Assembly: GCF_000153765.1 (NCBI RefSeq)
Contig: NZ_DS022295.1
Location: 155,828-219,827, forward strand
Direction of reading: 5' to 3'
DNA length: 64,000 bases
Origin: Mariprofundus ferrooxydans PV-1
Lineage (GTDB): Bacteria > Pseudomonadota > Zetaproteobacteria > Mariprofundales > Mariprofundaceae
The notes under the pieces: model-generated
Seen by the model: only the letters and a program-made list of their open reading frames with translations
Told to the model about the DNA's origin: nothing
The model's database searches: none
Position numbers and translations under genes: made by a program
Part shown: piece by piece, positions 9,402 through 19,375 of the stretch
How positions within the stretch are numbered: position 1 is the stretch's first letter
Layout: every line of letters begins with the position of its first letter

Positions 9402-10110
9402 GATTACAGCGGGTGCGCCAGTTGCAGGCGGGAGTGATTGTCTGTTAGAGGTCACCAATCTGCATAAGAGTTTTTCTGCTCCGGCCGGTGAGCTGCATAT
9501 CCTGCAGGGGCTGGCATTTGAGCTGGCGGAAGGTGAATTTCTTGCCGTGGTGGGTGAATCGGGCTCCGGTAAATCGACGATGTTGCAGATACTGGGAACG
9601 CTTGAGAGACCGGATCGGGGCGAGATGCTGCTGGACGGGGAAGCCATTGAATCATTGAGCAGTACCCGCCAGGCCCACTTGCGTAATGAGAAAATAGGCT
9701 TTGTCTATCAGGCTCACCACCTGATTCCCGAGTTAACGGCACTGGAAAATGTTGCGCTGCCGCTGCTGGTGCAGGGCTTGCCGGAGAAGGATGCACAGCT
9801 GCGTGCCAGCGCATTGCTCGCGCGTTTGGGGTTGGCCGCACGAGAGAGTCATGTGCCCGCCCGCCTGTCGGGTGGAGAGGCGCAGCGGGTAGCAGTAGCC
9901 AGGGCTTTGGTTACCAGTCCGCGTCTGCTGCTGGCTGATGAGCCGACGGGAAACCTCGATGAGCATACGGCGCAGGAGGTGTTTGTGCTGCTGCAGGCTC
10001 TGTGCAGGGAAGAGAATGCTGCGGTTGTTATGGTCACACACAGCATGGCGCTTGCCCGTAGTTGCGATAGAATATTGTATCTGCATGACGGACGCCTGAT
10101 TCAGCGCTGA
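9394..10110 (+). CDS. lolD: Lipoprotein-releasing ABC transporter ATP-binding protein
   Basis: Cytoplasmic ATPase of the Lol system, 238 residues. Walker A is GESGSGKST, the signature is LSGGEAQRVAVARAL, Walker B is LLLADEPTGNLD, and the switch His is in VTHS. ATG 9394 overlaps the lolC stop by 8 bases, showing translational coupling. An upstream in-frame start would only add residues encoded inside lolC. Confidence 0.95.
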   Translation: MSEITAGAPVAGGSDCLLEVTNLHKSFSAPAGELHILQGLAFELAEGEFLAVVGESGSGKSTMLQILGTLERPDRGEMLLDGEAIESLSSTRQAHLRNEKIGFVYQAHHLIPELTALENVALPLLVQGLPEKDAQLRASALLARLGLAARESHVPARLSGGEAQRVAVARALVTSPRLLLADEPTGNLDEHTAQEVFVLLQALCREENAAVVMVTHSMALARSCDRILYLHDGRLIQR

Positions 10111-10166
10111 AATAAGAATCAATTCACGCCATTTGTATGGCTGATGCATCATGTTTCAAATAACCT

Positions 10167-10194
10167 TTGACAGATTAACAGGTTCTATTACTCT
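10167..10194 (+). promoter_or_regulatory. Possible ihfA promoter
   Basis: A perfect TTGACA (10167-10172) lies in the AT-rich gap before ihfA. The best -10 candidate at 16-bp spacing is TACTCT, which is weak. No other strong candidate was seen in this gap. Confidence 0.35.
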
Positions 10195-10267
10195 TCATAC
10201 GTTGTTTCTAGCGAGTGTCGAAAGTGACTTGTTTTAGTCCGGATCGACAGGCAACAGGTGAGGGGAT

Positions 10268-10552
10268 GTGACGAAAGCTGAAATTGCCAGAATCGTGCAT
10301 GAACGTGTCGGGCTGACAAAAAAAGAATCTGCCGAGATTGTTGAATCCGTATTGGATGTAATTCGCGATTCGCTTGAGCGCGGCGAGAATGTCAAGGTCT
10401 CGGGCTTTGGCCATTTTATGGTGCGCGAGAAGCATGCCCGTCGGGGGCGTAATCCCAAGACCGGTACCGACATTACTATTGAACCGCGTTCGGTCGTAAC
10501 ATTCCGTGCAAGCCCTTTGCTGAAAGATAAACTGGCAGAGGCGACAGAATGA
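10268..10552 (+). CDS. ihfA: Integration host factor subunit alpha
   Basis: Small DNA-bending protein of the HU/IHF family, 94 residues, expected to pair with IhfB. The arm region RRGRNPKTGTDITI holds the conserved RNPKTG motif with the DNA-intercalating Pro. The start is GTG 10268, preceded by AGGTGAGGGG; the ATG three bases upstream reads straight into TGA. The end overlaps the merR-type gene by 4 bases. The order ihfA-merR-tRNA-Pro is widespread in Proteobacteria. Confidence 0.95.
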   Translation: MTKAEIARIVHERVGLTKKESAEIVESVLDVIRDSLERGENVKVSGFGHFMVREKHARRGRNPKTGTDITIEPRSVVTFRASPLLKDKLAEATE

Positions 10553-10920
10553 GCACAGAACAGGCATTGGCAAAAGCCGGACTGGCCGTACCTGTACTGC
10601 CGGACAAACTCTTTTTTTCGATTCGGGAAGTCAGCGATGTATGTGGCATAGAACCGCACGTGCTTCGCTATTGGGAGACCGAGTTTAAACATATTAAACC
10701 GGTCAAACGAACGGGTAACCGACGCTTTTACCGCCACAGGGATGTTTATGCGGTACTGCAAATCAAACATCTGCTTTATGATCTTAATTTCACCATTCGC
10801 GGCGCCAAGAAGCGTATGTTAAACGGTGATCTGGAAGATATCGTCGAACAAAAGGATTCCCGCACGACACTGACTCAGATCAGGCAGGAATTGAACGACA
10901 TCCTCAGTCTACTCGACTGA
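10549..10920 (+). CDS. MerR-family transcriptional regulator
   Basis: A 123-residue protein with an N-terminal MerR winged helix-turn-helix (about residues 24-92). The start of the domain reads FFSIREVSDVCGIEPHVLRYWE, and the wing contains TGNRRFYRHRDV. A short helical tail follows and no effector cysteines are seen, so the signal is unknown. This is the conserved ihfA-linked MerR protein of Proteobacteria. ATG 10549 overlaps ihfA by 4 bases. Confidence 0.9.
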   Translation: MSTEQALAKAGLAVPVLPDKLFFSIREVSDVCGIEPHVLRYWETEFKHIKPVKRTGNRRFYRHRDVYAVLQIKHLLYDLNFTIRGAKKRMLNGDLEDIVEQKDSRTTLTQIRQELNDILSLLD

Positions 10921-11062
10921 CCCAGCGATAATCTGTTTTGATGTGCGTGGCTACGGCATGACTGGCGCGATGGTAGCCATGATCTTTTTTGCACGACTGT
11001 TTGTGCATCTTTCCGGACTTACATTCGCGACTGTTTTGCGTATGCTTCCGGCCTCAATAAAT

Positions 11063-11139
11063 CGGGACGTAGCGCAGTCTGGTAGCGCACACGGCTGGGG
11101 GCCGTGTGGTCGGAGGTTCGAATCCTCTCGTCCCGACCA
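11063..11139 (+). tRNA. tRNA-Pro (anticodon GGG)
   Basis: 77 bases fold as a full cloverleaf. The acceptor stem is CGGGACG/CGTCCCG, the D stem GCGC/GCGC, the anticodon stem CACGG/CCGTG with loop CTGGGGG (anticodon 11097-11099), and the T arm GGAGG-TTCGAAT-CCTCT. The 3' end is ACCA and the CCA is encoded. Its place after ihfA-merR is conserved in other Proteobacteria. Confidence 0.97.
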
Positions 11140-11286
11140 TTTTCTCAAAGCGGCATTGCGCTGCTTTGTTTATGCCCGGCACGACTGCGTGGCGGCGGAC
11201 CGCCGCCGCACTTGCCTGACGCCTCCGCTGCCTTCAGGCGCGAGTGTTTCCGACCATTCATCACTGTTTTTCAAGGTTTACTCGCT

Positions 11287-11955
11287 GTGAACACTGCGAT
11301 CGGGCAAGCCCCATTATCGTCGGCGATGGATCGGCCGCGCCAGCGCATGGTAAATGATCAGTTGGTCGCACGTGGTATTCATGACGGGAAAGTGCTGGCA
11401 GCTATGGCCTCGGTGCCGCGTCATCTGTTTGTCGATTCTGCGCTGGCTTCGCGTGCCTACCATGACTGCGCCCTGCCTATCGGCTGCGGACAGACGATAT
11501 CCCAGCCTTATATGGTTGCCCGGATGACGGAACTGCTCGAATTGAAAGAGACGGATCGGGTGCTGGAAATCGGCACGGGTTGCGGCTATCAGACGGCGGT
11601 GCTCTCCCGCATCTGCCGCCGTGTGTACAGTATCGAACGCATTGAGGCGCTGCACAACAGGGCGAGGCAGAATCTGCGCGCAGCCCGTCATGCTAATGTA
11701 ATGCTTAAATGTGGCGATGGTCTGTTGGGTTGGGAAGAATATGCCCCCTATGATGCGATCATTGTCACTGCAGGCGGCTTTGCCTCTGATGCATGGTTGC
11801 AGCAGTTAAAGCCGGGCGGACTGTTGCTGTTGCCGGAAGGCGAGGGAGGCAACCACTGCCTGGTCAGGCGTCGGAAGTTGGGTCGCGGCTGGTCGGAGGA
11901 GTATTTTGATGCATGTACGTTTGTTCCATTGTTGGAAGGAGTGAATCATCTCTGA
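11287..11955 (+). CDS. pcm: Protein-L-isoaspartate O-methyltransferase
   Basis: Repairs isoaspartyl residues in aged proteins with S-adenosylmethionine. The family start region is seen as RMVNDQLVARGI, then VPRHLFV. The SAM-binding motif I is VLEIGTGCGYQTAVLS, and GGLLLLPEGEG lies near the C-terminus. The start is uncertain: GTG 11287 (222 residues, weak AAGG upstream) or ATG 11326 (209 residues, closer to E. coli's 208). It opens a run pcm-yqaA-nlpD-rpoS-apt, and pcm, nlpD and rpoS are also neighbours in gammaproteobacteria. Confidence 0.93.
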   Translation: MNTAIGQAPLSSAMDRPRQRMVNDQLVARGIHDGKVLAAMASVPRHLFVDSALASRAYHDCALPIGCGQTISQPYMVARMTELLELKETDRVLEIGTGCGYQTAVLSRICRRVYSIERIEALHNRARQNLRAARHANVMLKCGDGLLGWEEYAPYDAIIVTAGGFASDAWLQQLKPGGLLLLPEGEGGNHCLVRRRKLGRGWSEEYFDACTFVPLLEGVNHL

Positions 11956-11968
11956 GCAGACTGTGATC

Positions 11969-12556
11969 ATGAAACCCTCCTGGCTGCGGCGCAGTTATAA
12001 CTGGACGCTGGCCTGGGCTACGCATCCACAGGCATCGTGGGCGTTGTTTGTGATTGCCATGATTGAAGCCAGTGTTTTCCCTATTCCACCTGATATCCTG
12101 TTGCTGGCGCTGGCGCTCGGTAAGCCACAAAAAGCATTGCGTTTTGCATCCATTGCCACTGCAGGCTCGGTTGTCGGGGCCGTGATCGGTTATGGCATCG
12201 GTATGTTTCTGTTTGTCGCTGTCGCGCAGCCGCTGCTGGAGTTTTACCATGCTATGGAGCGCTTTGCCGAAGTGCAGCAATTGTTTGCAGAATATGGTGT
12301 TGTCATTGTCCTGATTGCCGGTTTCTCGCCGATCCCGTTCAAGGTGATTACGATTGCTGCCGGAGCATTCGGGTTGTCATTCCCGGCATTTATTGTGGCA
12401 GCGTTACTCTCCAGAGGTGCGCGCTTTTATCTGGAAGGAGCACTTCTGCGTTGGGGTGGTGATGCATTGCGGGCGCTGGTGGAGCGCCATTTCGAATGGT
12501 TGACCGTCGCTGTAGTTGTGGTCGTGATCGGAGGGTTTGCACTGTTGTGGTTGTAG
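11969..12556 (+). CDS. YqaA/DedA-family inner-membrane protein
   Basis: Polytopic membrane protein of about 195 residues of the SNARE-associated/DedA superfamily (VTT domain), YqaA branch. The motif EASVFPIPPDILLL near the N-terminus and FSPIPFKVITIAAGAFG in the middle are typical of the branch. DedA relatives are linked to lipid-carrier flipping and membrane homeostasis; the exact job here is unknown. ATG 11969 or GTG 11963 may be used. It sits between pcm and the nlpD-like gene, a known variant of that gene order. Confidence 0.85.
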   Translation: MKPSWLRRSYNWTLAWATHPQASWALFVIAMIEASVFPIPPDILLLALALGKPQKALRFASIATAGSVVGAVIGYGIGMFLFVAVAQPLLEFYHAMERFAEVQQLFAEYGVVIVLIAGFSPIPFKVITIAAGAFGLSFPAFIVAALLSRGARFYLEGALLRWGGDALRALVERHFEWLTVAVVVVVIGGFALLWL

Positions 12557-13353
12557 CTCGCCGCGTTATCTACCTGCTGGTAGCGGTGTTTTCACTGTCC
12601 GGTTGCTTCAGCACCAGTGTTGAGAAGGCCGCTTTGCATGACCGGTCGGTATCGAACAGCAGGACTCAGATATATCACGTGCGTGCCAATGATACGCTCT
12701 ACAGCATAGGCAAGCGATTTGGTGTGAGTTACCGCCGCATTGCCGCACGTAATCACCTGCGTGCCCCTTATCGAATTTATGTCGGCCAGCAGTTGTATAT
12801 CAACCGTGTTGCACCTGTTGCGTCCAATCGTCCGGTAGCCAGAACGATCAGGCATGTGTCGAGTACAAAACGTCGGCACTCGTCTGCCCGCAGTAGCAGG
12901 GTGAAAGTCAGGCATGCCAAGCCTGTTGCTAAAAAAACACAAAGCCGCTCCCAGCACCGCAAGGCCTCAGCAAGTATAAAAGGAAAGTTACTATGGCCGG
13001 TCAGAGGAACGGTGACCAGTCGCTTTGGTCGTCGTGGTAGTCGTATGCATGACGGCATTGATATTGGCGCAAAGCAGGGGACGGCAGTACACGCTGCAGC
13101 CAGCGGTGAGGTGGTCTATTCGGACTCCCGGCTCTCCGGTTATGGTAAACTGGTGATTATCCGCCACGGCAATAACCTGTTTACGGCTTATGCCCACAAT
13201 CAGCGCAACCTCGTGCGTAAGGGGGATAAGGTGCGTGCCGGTGATGTTATCGCCCGGGTTGGGCAGACCGGCAGGGCAACCGGTCCGCATTTACATTTTG
13301 AGGTAAGGCAGGGTAGCACGCCGGTAGACCCGCTTGCCTATTTACCGCGGTGA
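12547..13353 (+). CDS. nlpD: NlpD-like lipoprotein with LysM and M23 (LytM) domains
   Basis: Outer-membrane lipoprotein acting on the cell wall. GTG 12547 is chosen because it gives a short signal peptide with Arg-Arg and a lipobox LSGC (Cys about 19), and GGAGGG lies upstream. It overlaps yqaA by 10 bases. One LysM domain (about 37-80) binds peptidoglycan, and a basic Ser/Arg-rich linker follows. The C-terminal M23 domain (about 155-265) keeps the zinc ligands: H and D in MHDGIDIG and HLHFE near the end. E. coli NlpD lacks these, so this protein may be an active endopeptidase rather than only an amidase activator. Confidence 0.9.
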   Translation: MVVARRVIYLLVAVFSLSGCFSTSVEKAALHDRSVSNSRTQIYHVRANDTLYSIGKRFGVSYRRIAARNHLRAPYRIYVGQQLYINRVAPVASNRPVARTIRHVSSTKRRHSSARSSRVKVRHAKPVAKKTQSRSQHRKASASIKGKLLWPVRGTVTSRFGRRGSRMHDGIDIGAKQGTAVHAAASGEVVYSDSRLSGYGKLVIIRHGNNLFTAYAHNQRNLVRKGDKVRAGDVIARVGQTGRATGPHLHFEVRQGSTPVDPLAYLPR

Positions 13354-13428
13354 TCAGTTGTTGAACAATATGGGCCTGATGATGACATCTTCTTATTTCC
13401 CGCGCCCATTGTGGCTATGGTGTAAACC

Positions 13429-14277
13429 GTGAGCAGCAACAGCGGCGGTTTGGAGCCGATGGCTATTTATATGCGCGAGATATCACGCTATGAATTGCTG
13501 ACGGCTGCAGAGGAAATCGCATTGGCCAAGCGTATTGGCGCAGGCGATAAAGAGGCTCATCACTATATGGTGCAGGCCAATTTGCGTCTGGTGGTCAAGA
13601 TCTCCCGCCGGTATATGAACCGCGGTGTGGCTTTGGCGGATCTGATTGAAGAGGGAAACCTGGGCTTGATAAGGGCTGTGGAAAAATTTGATGTGACGCA
13701 CGGCTGCCGGTTTTCGACATATGCAACATGGTGGATTCGTCAGGCGGTTGAGCGCGCGATCATGAATCAGTCTCGCACGATTCGAGTGCCGGTGCATGTG
13801 GGCAAAGAGCTTTATGCCCTGACCAAACACACCAATCGTTTGCGCTCAGAGCTGGAGCGTGACCCGACGGATGTTGAGATCGCTGAAGCGATGGGTGTTT
13901 CAGTGCAACGCATTCAGGAGTTGATGGGTGCGGCGGTGCGAACGGATAGTGCCGATGATATGCTGCATGATGACAGCGACTTCACGCTTTATGATGTGAC
14001 TGCGGATGAGGCGGCGGAATCCCCTGGAGATCAGATGCAGACCGTGCTGCGCAATGAGATACTGCAGGTCTGGATGAGTAAACTGGAGAAGAAGGAGCGG
14101 GAGGTGGTGCGTCTGCGTTATGGCCTGGACGATGCCGGTGATCCGTGGACGCTGGAAATGATCGGGGAACAGCTTGGGGTGACACGCGAGCGCATTCGCC
14201 AGATTCAGGTGCAGGCGCTGCAAAAGTTGCGTCGGATTGTCAGCCAGGAAAATATAGATTTTGAGGAGATACTCTGA
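13429..14277 (+). CDS. rpoS: RNA polymerase sigma factor RpoS
   Basis: Sigma-70 family, 282 residues, without the long N-terminal 1.1 region. Region 2 has [18 protein letters not shown] and the -10 reading segment [12 protein letters not shown]. Region 4 ends [19 protein letters not shown], which is characteristic of RpoS rather than RpoD or RpoH. The location after nlpD supports the call. The start at GTG 13429 has a poor ribosome site. ATG 13459 has GGAG upstream but would remove part of region 1.2, so 13429 is kept. The stop overlaps apt by one base. Confidence 0.9.
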   Translation: MSSNSGGLEPMAIYMREISRYELLTAAEEIALAKRIGAGDKEAHHYMVQANLRLVVKISRRYMNRGVALADLIEEGNLGLIRAVEKFDVTHGCRFSTYATWWIRQAVERAIMNQSRTIRVPVHVGKELYALTKHTNRLRSELERDPTDVEIAEAMGVSVQRIQELMGAAVRTDSADDMLHDDSDFTLYDVTADEAAESPGDQMQTVLRNEILQVWMSKLEKKEREVVRLRYGLDDAGDPWTLEMIGEQLGVTRERIRQIQVQALQKLRRIVSQENIDFEEIL

Positions 14278-14801
14278 TGGCGGATTCCGCAGGCCAATGG
14301 CAGGAATATATTCGTGATGTGCCGGATTTTCCCAAGCCGGGCATTGTGTTCAAGGATATCACGCCGCTGCTGGCAAACGGGGAGGCTTTTGCCGCCACCA
14401 TTGCAGAGATGGCCGCGCTGGTGGGTTCGGATGTCGATGCGATTGTGGGCATAGAGTCGCGCGGATTTATTTTTGGTGCGGCACTGGCTCAGAAGCTGGG
14501 GCTGGGGCTAATCACGGTGCGCAAACCCGGCAAGCTGCCTGCGGATGTGCACAGTATTGAATATGAGCTGGAATATGGTTTTGACCGTCTGGAAATCCAT
14601 CGCGACGCCTTGAGTGCAGGTCATCGTGTAGTCATCGTTGATGACCTGCTGGCAACCGGAGGTACGGCTGCGGCGACCGTTAAACTGGTCGGGCAACTGG
14701 GCGCAACAGTCGATGCCTGTCTGTTTCTTATTGAGCTGGATTTTCTTGAGGGGCACAAAGCCTTGTCCGGAACCCGGGTGGAGAGTCTGTTGCATTATTG
14801 A
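14277..14801 (+). CDS. apt: Adenine phosphoribosyltransferase
   Basis: Salvages adenine to AMP with PRPP. The 174-residue protein has the N-terminal motif PDFPKPGIVFKDITPL and the PRPP-binding loop VVIVDDLLATGGT. Length matches the family. ATG 14277 overlaps the rpoS TGA, so translation is coupled. A weak GC-rich hairpin followed by a few Ts near 14921-14941 may end this transcript. Confidence 0.96.
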   Translation: MADSAGQWQEYIRDVPDFPKPGIVFKDITPLLANGEAFAATIAEMAALVGSDVDAIVGIESRGFIFGAALAQKLGLGLITVRKPGKLPADVHSIEYELEYGFDRLEIHRDALSAGHRVVIVDDLLATGGTAAATVKLVGQLGATVDACLFLIELDFLEGHKALSGTRVESLLHY

Positions 14802-15002
14802 TCATGCATGAATTATGGCTATTTCACCGTGCACACGATGGCTGATGACGCTATGCTTCGAGGCCGTCGCCGGGTGTTTAATGCCGAGAAGTTGTCAGCC
14901 CCCGTCAGGCAGGCGAAAAAGCGCAGTTTTGCGCGTGTTTTAAGATGATGGAAGCAATGTATGAATCAGCGCTTCCTTTGGGAGCAGTTATCTGTTTCCT
15001 CC

Positions 15003-15079
15003 GCCCTCGTAGCTCAGCTGGATAGAGCGGTCGCCTCCTAAGCGACAGGCCGTGCGTTCGAATCGCGCCGAGGGCACCA
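15003..15079 (+). tRNA. tRNA-Arg (anticodon CCT)
   Basis: 77-base cloverleaf. The acceptor stem is GCCCTCG/CGAGGGC, the D stem GCTC/GAGC, and the anticodon stem GTCGC/GCGAC with loop CTCCTAA (anticodon 15037-15039). The T arm is GTGCG-TTCGAAT-CGCGC and the 3' end is an encoded ACCA. Confidence 0.97.
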
Positions 15080-15222
15080 GTTAATGTTTAATAACGACAG
15101 CGGCAGGAGTATCGCTGACGTTGAGTAGATGTAGGGAAAGGCGAAGCAGAATATTTTCTTTTCCGTTATGAAAGAGCTGCATGTATGCGGTTTTTAGATG
15201 TTCCGTGATAAAGAGGTTGATT

Positions 15223-17784
15223 ATGGATGAAACCCTGAACTCGTCAGTATCGGTACTCATCGAAGATGAGATGAAACGCTCCTATCTGGATTACGCCATG
15301 AGCGTGATTGTCGGGCGAGCCTTGCCGGATGCCCGCGACGGTTTGAAGCCGGTACACAGACGTATTCTCTTTGCCATGCAGGATCTGGGTTCGACCTTTG
15401 ATAAGCCATTCAAGAAGTCGGCGCGTGTGGTCGGTGATGTAATCGGTAAATATCATCCGCACGGCGATTCAGCGGTCTATGATGCGCTGGTGCGTATGGC
15501 CCAGCCATGGAGCATGCGTCATGTGCTGGTGGACGGGCAGGGAAACTTCGGTTCGGTTGATGGCGATTCGCCGGCGGCCATGCGTTATACCGAAGCCCGC
15601 ATGAGTCGCCTGGCCGGTGAGCTGCTGGCGGATATCGACAAGGACACCGTTGATTTCGGCCCTAACTACGATGAATCGATGCGTGAGCCAAAGGTGTTGC
15701 CGGCTCGCTATCCCAATTTGCTGATCAATGGTTCTCAGGGCATTGCTGTGGGTATGGCCACCAATATTCCGCCGCATAATCTGGCTGAAACCATCAATGC
15801 CACCATTGCTCTGGTGAACAACCCCGAGATTGATGATGATGAGCTGATGCAGATTATGCCCGGCCCGGATTTTCCGACCGGCGGATTTATTTACGGCCGC
15901 AGCGGTATACGCAGTGCCTTCATGACCGGCCGCGGTTCGGTGACGATGCGCGCGCGCGCGATTGTTGAGGTAAATCCGCGTACGCATCGCCAGTCTCTGA
16001 TTATTACCGAGCTGCCATATCAGGTGAACAAGGCCAATCTGATTGAGAATATTGCCCATCAGGTTCGCGACAAGAAGCTCGAAGGTATTACCGATCTGCG
16101 TGATGAGTCGGATCGTGACGGCATGCGTATCGCCATTGAGCTGAAAAAGAATGAAATTCCTGAAGTGGTGCTGAATAACCTTTACAAGCATACGCAGTTG
16201 CAATGCAACTTCGGCTGCAACCTGCTGGCGCTGCTGGATGGCCAGCCGAAGTTGTGCGGTGTAAGAGAGCTGTTGCTGCACTTTTTGGATCACCGTCGTC
16301 AGGTGGTGACGCGTCGCTGCCTGTTTGATCTGGCCAAAGCTGAAGCACGTGCCCATATTCTGGAAGGTTTGCTGATTGCCCTGGATCGTATTGATGAAGT
16401 GATCAAACTGATTCGTGCCAGCCAGACCGGAGCGGAAGCCAAAGCAGGGCTGATGGAGCATTTCGGTCTCTCCGACCTGCAGGCTCAGGCGATTCTTGAT
16501 ATGCGTCTGCAACGCCTGACCGGGCTTGAGCGGGACAAGATTAAAGCGGAATACGAAGAGATCCAGCGTCTGATTACCCATCTCAAAGCCATTCTGGCTG
16601 ATGAGAAGTTGCTGATGAATGTGATTGTCGAGGAGATGGAGGCGGTTCGGGATCGTTATGCGGATCCGCGTCGCAGTGAGATCATGGATGAAACGGCGGA
16701 ACTCTCCGTGGAAGATCTGATTACCGAAGAGGACATGGTCGTGACCATCTCCAATGAAGGTTATATCAAACGCAATGCGACATCCCTCTACCGCGCCCAG
16801 CGGCGAGGAGGACAGGGCAAGACAGCGATGACCACCAAAGATGAGGATTTTGTCGCACAGCTGATGGTCGCTTCCACGCATGACTACCTGCTGTTCTTCT
16901 CTGATCAGGGGCGTGTGTTCCGCAAGAAGGTTTATGAAGTGCCGCAGGCAGGCAGTACGGCGCGCGGTAAGGCGCTGGTGAATCTGCTGCCGGTAGAGAA
17001 AGATGAGCGCATCTCTGCGACATTGGCGATTCGTGAGTTTGACGAGAACCGGTTTATTATCATGGCCACGAAAAACGGTGTTGTGAAAAAGACGCGGCTC
17101 TCCGAATATCAGAATATCCGGGCCAATGGTATTATTGCCATCAAGCTCGATGATGATGACGGTCTGATCAGTGTGCTCGTTTCCAACGGGGATGAAGATG
17201 TCATGCTGGCAACCAGCGGAGGCAAGGCGATTCGTTTTGCTGAATCCGATGTGCGTCCGATGGGTCGCTCGACCCGTGGTGTTACCGGCATGCGCCTGCC
17301 AGGTGATTGCAATGTGATTTCGATGACGCTGGTGTCGGATGAGGCCACATTGCTGGCGGTGTCCGAGAATGGTTTCGGCAAGCGAACTTCAGTCTCCGAA
17401 TACAATGTGCAGAAGCGCGGCGGACAGGGCGTATTTACGCTGAAGACCGGCGGACGCAATGGCGACATGGTTGCGGCACTACTGGTGCACGATGATGATC
17501 AGGTGATGATGATGACCGATAGTGGTCGACTGGTGCGGATTCGTCTCAACGGTGTATCGGTGATCGGTCGCAATACCCAGGGCGTGAAGCTGATCGCCTG
17601 CAAGGAAGGCGAGCGCGTGATCGGTGCGGTACGCGTGGCTGAACAGGCGGACGATGAGCTTGCTACGGACGAACTGATCGAAGGCACTGCTGACGAAGCG
17701 ACTGCGAATGACGCGGCTGCCGGGGAGCAGCAAGAGGCAGCAGGCGAGAGTGATGTCAGTAACGATGAAGGTGATGATGCATGA
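15223..17784 (+). CDS. gyrA: DNA gyrase subunit A
   Basis: Breaks and rejoins DNA in the GyrA2B2 supercoiling enzyme. 853 residues from ATG 15223 (AGAGG upstream; the in-frame ATG at 15181 lacks support). Active-site Tyr122 is in AAMRYTEAR. The quinolone-determining region reads HGDSAVYD with Ser83 and Asp87 unchanged, so no classical resistance change is present. The GyrA box QRRGGQG at about 526-532 separates it from ParC. The C-terminal tail is acidic (Glu/Asp/Ala-rich). serS overlaps the stop by 4 bases. Confidence 0.97.
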   Translation: MDETLNSSVSVLIEDEMKRSYLDYAMSVIVGRALPDARDGLKPVHRRILFAMQDLGSTFDKPFKKSARVVGDVIGKYHPHGDSAVYDALVRMAQPWSMRHVLVDGQGNFGSVDGDSPAAMRYTEARMSRLAGELLADIDKDTVDFGPNYDESMREPKVLPARYPNLLINGSQGIAVGMATNIPPHNLAETINATIALVNNPEIDDDELMQIMPGPDFPTGGFIYGRSGIRSAFMTGRGSVTMRARAIVEVNPRTHRQSLIITELPYQVNKANLIENIAHQVRDKKLEGITDLRDESDRDGMRIAIELKKNEIPEVVLNNLYKHTQLQCNFGCNLLALLDGQPKLCGVRELLLHFLDHRRQVVTRRCLFDLAKAEARAHILEGLLIALDRIDEVIKLIRASQTGAEAKAGLMEHFGLSDLQAQAILDMRLQRLTGLERDKIKAEYEEIQRLITHLKAILADEKLLMNVIVEEMEAVRDRYADPRRSEIMDETAELSVEDLITEEDMVVTISNEGYIKRNATSLYRAQRRGGQGKTAMTTKDEDFVAQLMVASTHDYLLFFSDQGRVFRKKVYEVPQAGSTARGKALVNLLPVEKDERISATLAIREFDENRFIIMATKNGVVKKTRLSEYQNIRANGIIAIKLDDDDGLISVLVSNGDEDVMLATSGGKAIRFAESDVRPMGRSTRGVTGMRLPGDCNVISMTLVSDEATLLAVSENGFGKRTSVSEYNVQKRGGQGVFTLKTGGRNGDMVAALLVHDDDQVMMMTDSGRLVRIRLNGVSVIGRNTQGVKLIACKEGERVIGAVRVAEQADDELATDELIEGTADEATANDAAAGEQQEAAGESDVSNDEGDDA

Positions 17785-19064
17785 TAGATCGGCAGGCATT
17801 ACGGCGTGATTTCGACTCCATGCAGGCAGCGCTTGCCCGCCGTGGAGAGGATGTGGTGGGTGCAGGCAGTGCCTGGGCGAAGGTGGCGCTGCTTGATATA
17901 CGCCAGCGTGAGCTGAAGACGGAATCCGAAGCACTTCAGGCTGATCGCAATCGCGTATCGAAGCTGATCGGGCAGAAGAAGGGTGCCGGCGAAGATGCAT
18001 CTGCCGAGATGGCGGCGATGGGTGAGGTGGCTCGCCAGGCCAAGGCACTGGATGCTCAGGCAAAGGATGCGGAAGCTGAATTTGCAGCTGCGCTGCTGGA
18101 GATTCCCAATCCGCTGCATGACTCTGTACCGAATGGCGCAAGCGAAGACGACAATGTCGAAGTCAGTCGCTGGGGCAACCCGCGCATGGATGAGGTGCCA
18201 CCCCACTGGGATATCGGCGTGGATCTCGGCATCCTCGATTTTGAGGCGGGAGCAACGCTTGCAGGCAGCCGTTTTACGGTTATGAAGGGAGCTGCTGCCC
18301 GCATGGAGCGTGCACTGATGCAGTTCATGCTTGATCTGCATGCCGATGCACACGGTTATCAAGAGGTGTGGGTCCCTGCTATTGCCAACAGCAAGACGAT
18401 GACAGGAACCGGGCAGCTGCCGAAGTTTGCCGATGATCTGTACAAGCTGGAGGGGGAGGATGCCTTTCTGATCCCGACGGCCGAAGTGCCGGTCACTAAT
18501 CTCTATCAGGACAAGATTCTCGATGCCTCAGAGCTGCCGAAACGCCATTGTGCCTATACGCCCTGTTTCCGACGTGAGGCGGGAAGCGCCGGTCGCGATG
18601 AGCGCGGTATTATCCGCCAGCATCAGTTCGACAAGGTGGAGCTGGTTCATATCACCACGCCGGAGCGGGCGCTCTCTGACCTGGAAGAGCTGACCGCTCA
18701 TGCAGAAGCGGTGCTGCAGGCGCTGGAGTTGCCGTACCGCAAGGTTGAGCTGTGCAGCGCCGATATCGGTTTCTCGTCACAGAAAACCTATGATCTGGAA
18801 GTATGGCTGCCGAGCCAGAACTGCTATCGTGAAATCTCATCCTGTTCATCCTTCGGCCAGTTTCAGGGCCGCCGTGCAGGTATCCGTTATCGCGACGAGA
18901 GCGGCAAACCGCAACCGGCGGCAACGCTGAACGGTTCGGGTCTGGCGATCGGACGCTGTCTGGTGGCGGTGCTGGAAAACGGCTGGCAGAGCGATGGCTC
19001 CGTGCTGATTCCGCAAGTGCTGCAACCCTATATGGGTGGCATGCAGCGCATTACCCCGAATTAA
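17781..19064 (+). CDS. serS: Seryl-tRNA synthetase
   Basis: Charges tRNA-Ser (and tRNA-Sec where present). 427 residues: an N-terminal helical tRNA-binding arm (about 1-110) and a class II core. Motif 2 is seen as [18 protein letters not shown], and motif 3 ends with [17 protein letters not shown]. The ATGA overlap with gyrA shows an operon. Confidence 0.97.
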   Translation: MIDRQALRRDFDSMQAALARRGEDVVGAGSAWAKVALLDIRQRELKTESEALQADRNRVSKLIGQKKGAGEDASAEMAAMGEVARQAKALDAQAKDAEAEFAAALLEIPNPLHDSVPNGASEDDNVEVSRWGNPRMDEVPPHWDIGVDLGILDFEAGATLAGSRFTVMKGAAARMERALMQFMLDLHADAHGYQEVWVPAIANSKTMTGTGQLPKFADDLYKLEGEDAFLIPTAEVPVTNLYQDKILDASELPKRHCAYTPCFRREAGSAGRDERGIIRQHQFDKVELVHITTPERALSDLEELTAHAEAVLQALELPYRKVELCSADIGFSSQKTYDLEVWLPSQNCYREISSCSSFGQFQGRRAGIRYRDESGKPQPAATLNGSGLAIGRCLVAVLENGWQSDGSVLIPQVLQPYMGGMQRITPN

Positions 19065-19375
19065 ATCCCACTGCAAACTTGTGTGATGACGGGTTTATCC
19101 AACAGGGTGGGGATTTTCGCTCCTCCTGTATGCCTCTAAATTGTGTAACTCTGCGTTTTAGTTGTGGCAAATCGTTTGTTTCAGGTTGATGTAACAGCAG
19201 GTGCTTGGGTATCGGCTGGCCAGACTGTAGCATTAGGGCATGTTCAAAAAACTACCTACTCCCGGTCATCCGGAGGCTCACTGTCTTTTGCTCCAGAGGG
19301 ATGGCCATTTATGATTTCCATTGCAGCATTGCCTGTATGTACGGGGCACGGTGCCGAATCAAGTGAGTCCTGCAG
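19065..19375. other. Intergenic region between serS and pssA
   Basis: About 310 bases with no supported gene. A 71-codon frame from GTG 19164 has no ribosome site and no recognisable family. No clear terminator hairpin or promoter was seen. The pssA start at its right end has only a weak ribosome site. Confidence 0.4.

Noticed and set aside
15456-15485. Quinolone-resistance change in gyrA
   Set aside because: Ser83 and Asp87 are the wild-type residues.
15469-16881. 470-codon open frame antisense to gyrA
   Set aside because: Shadow of gyrA codon usage; composition rich in Gln, His and Arg and no family resemblance.
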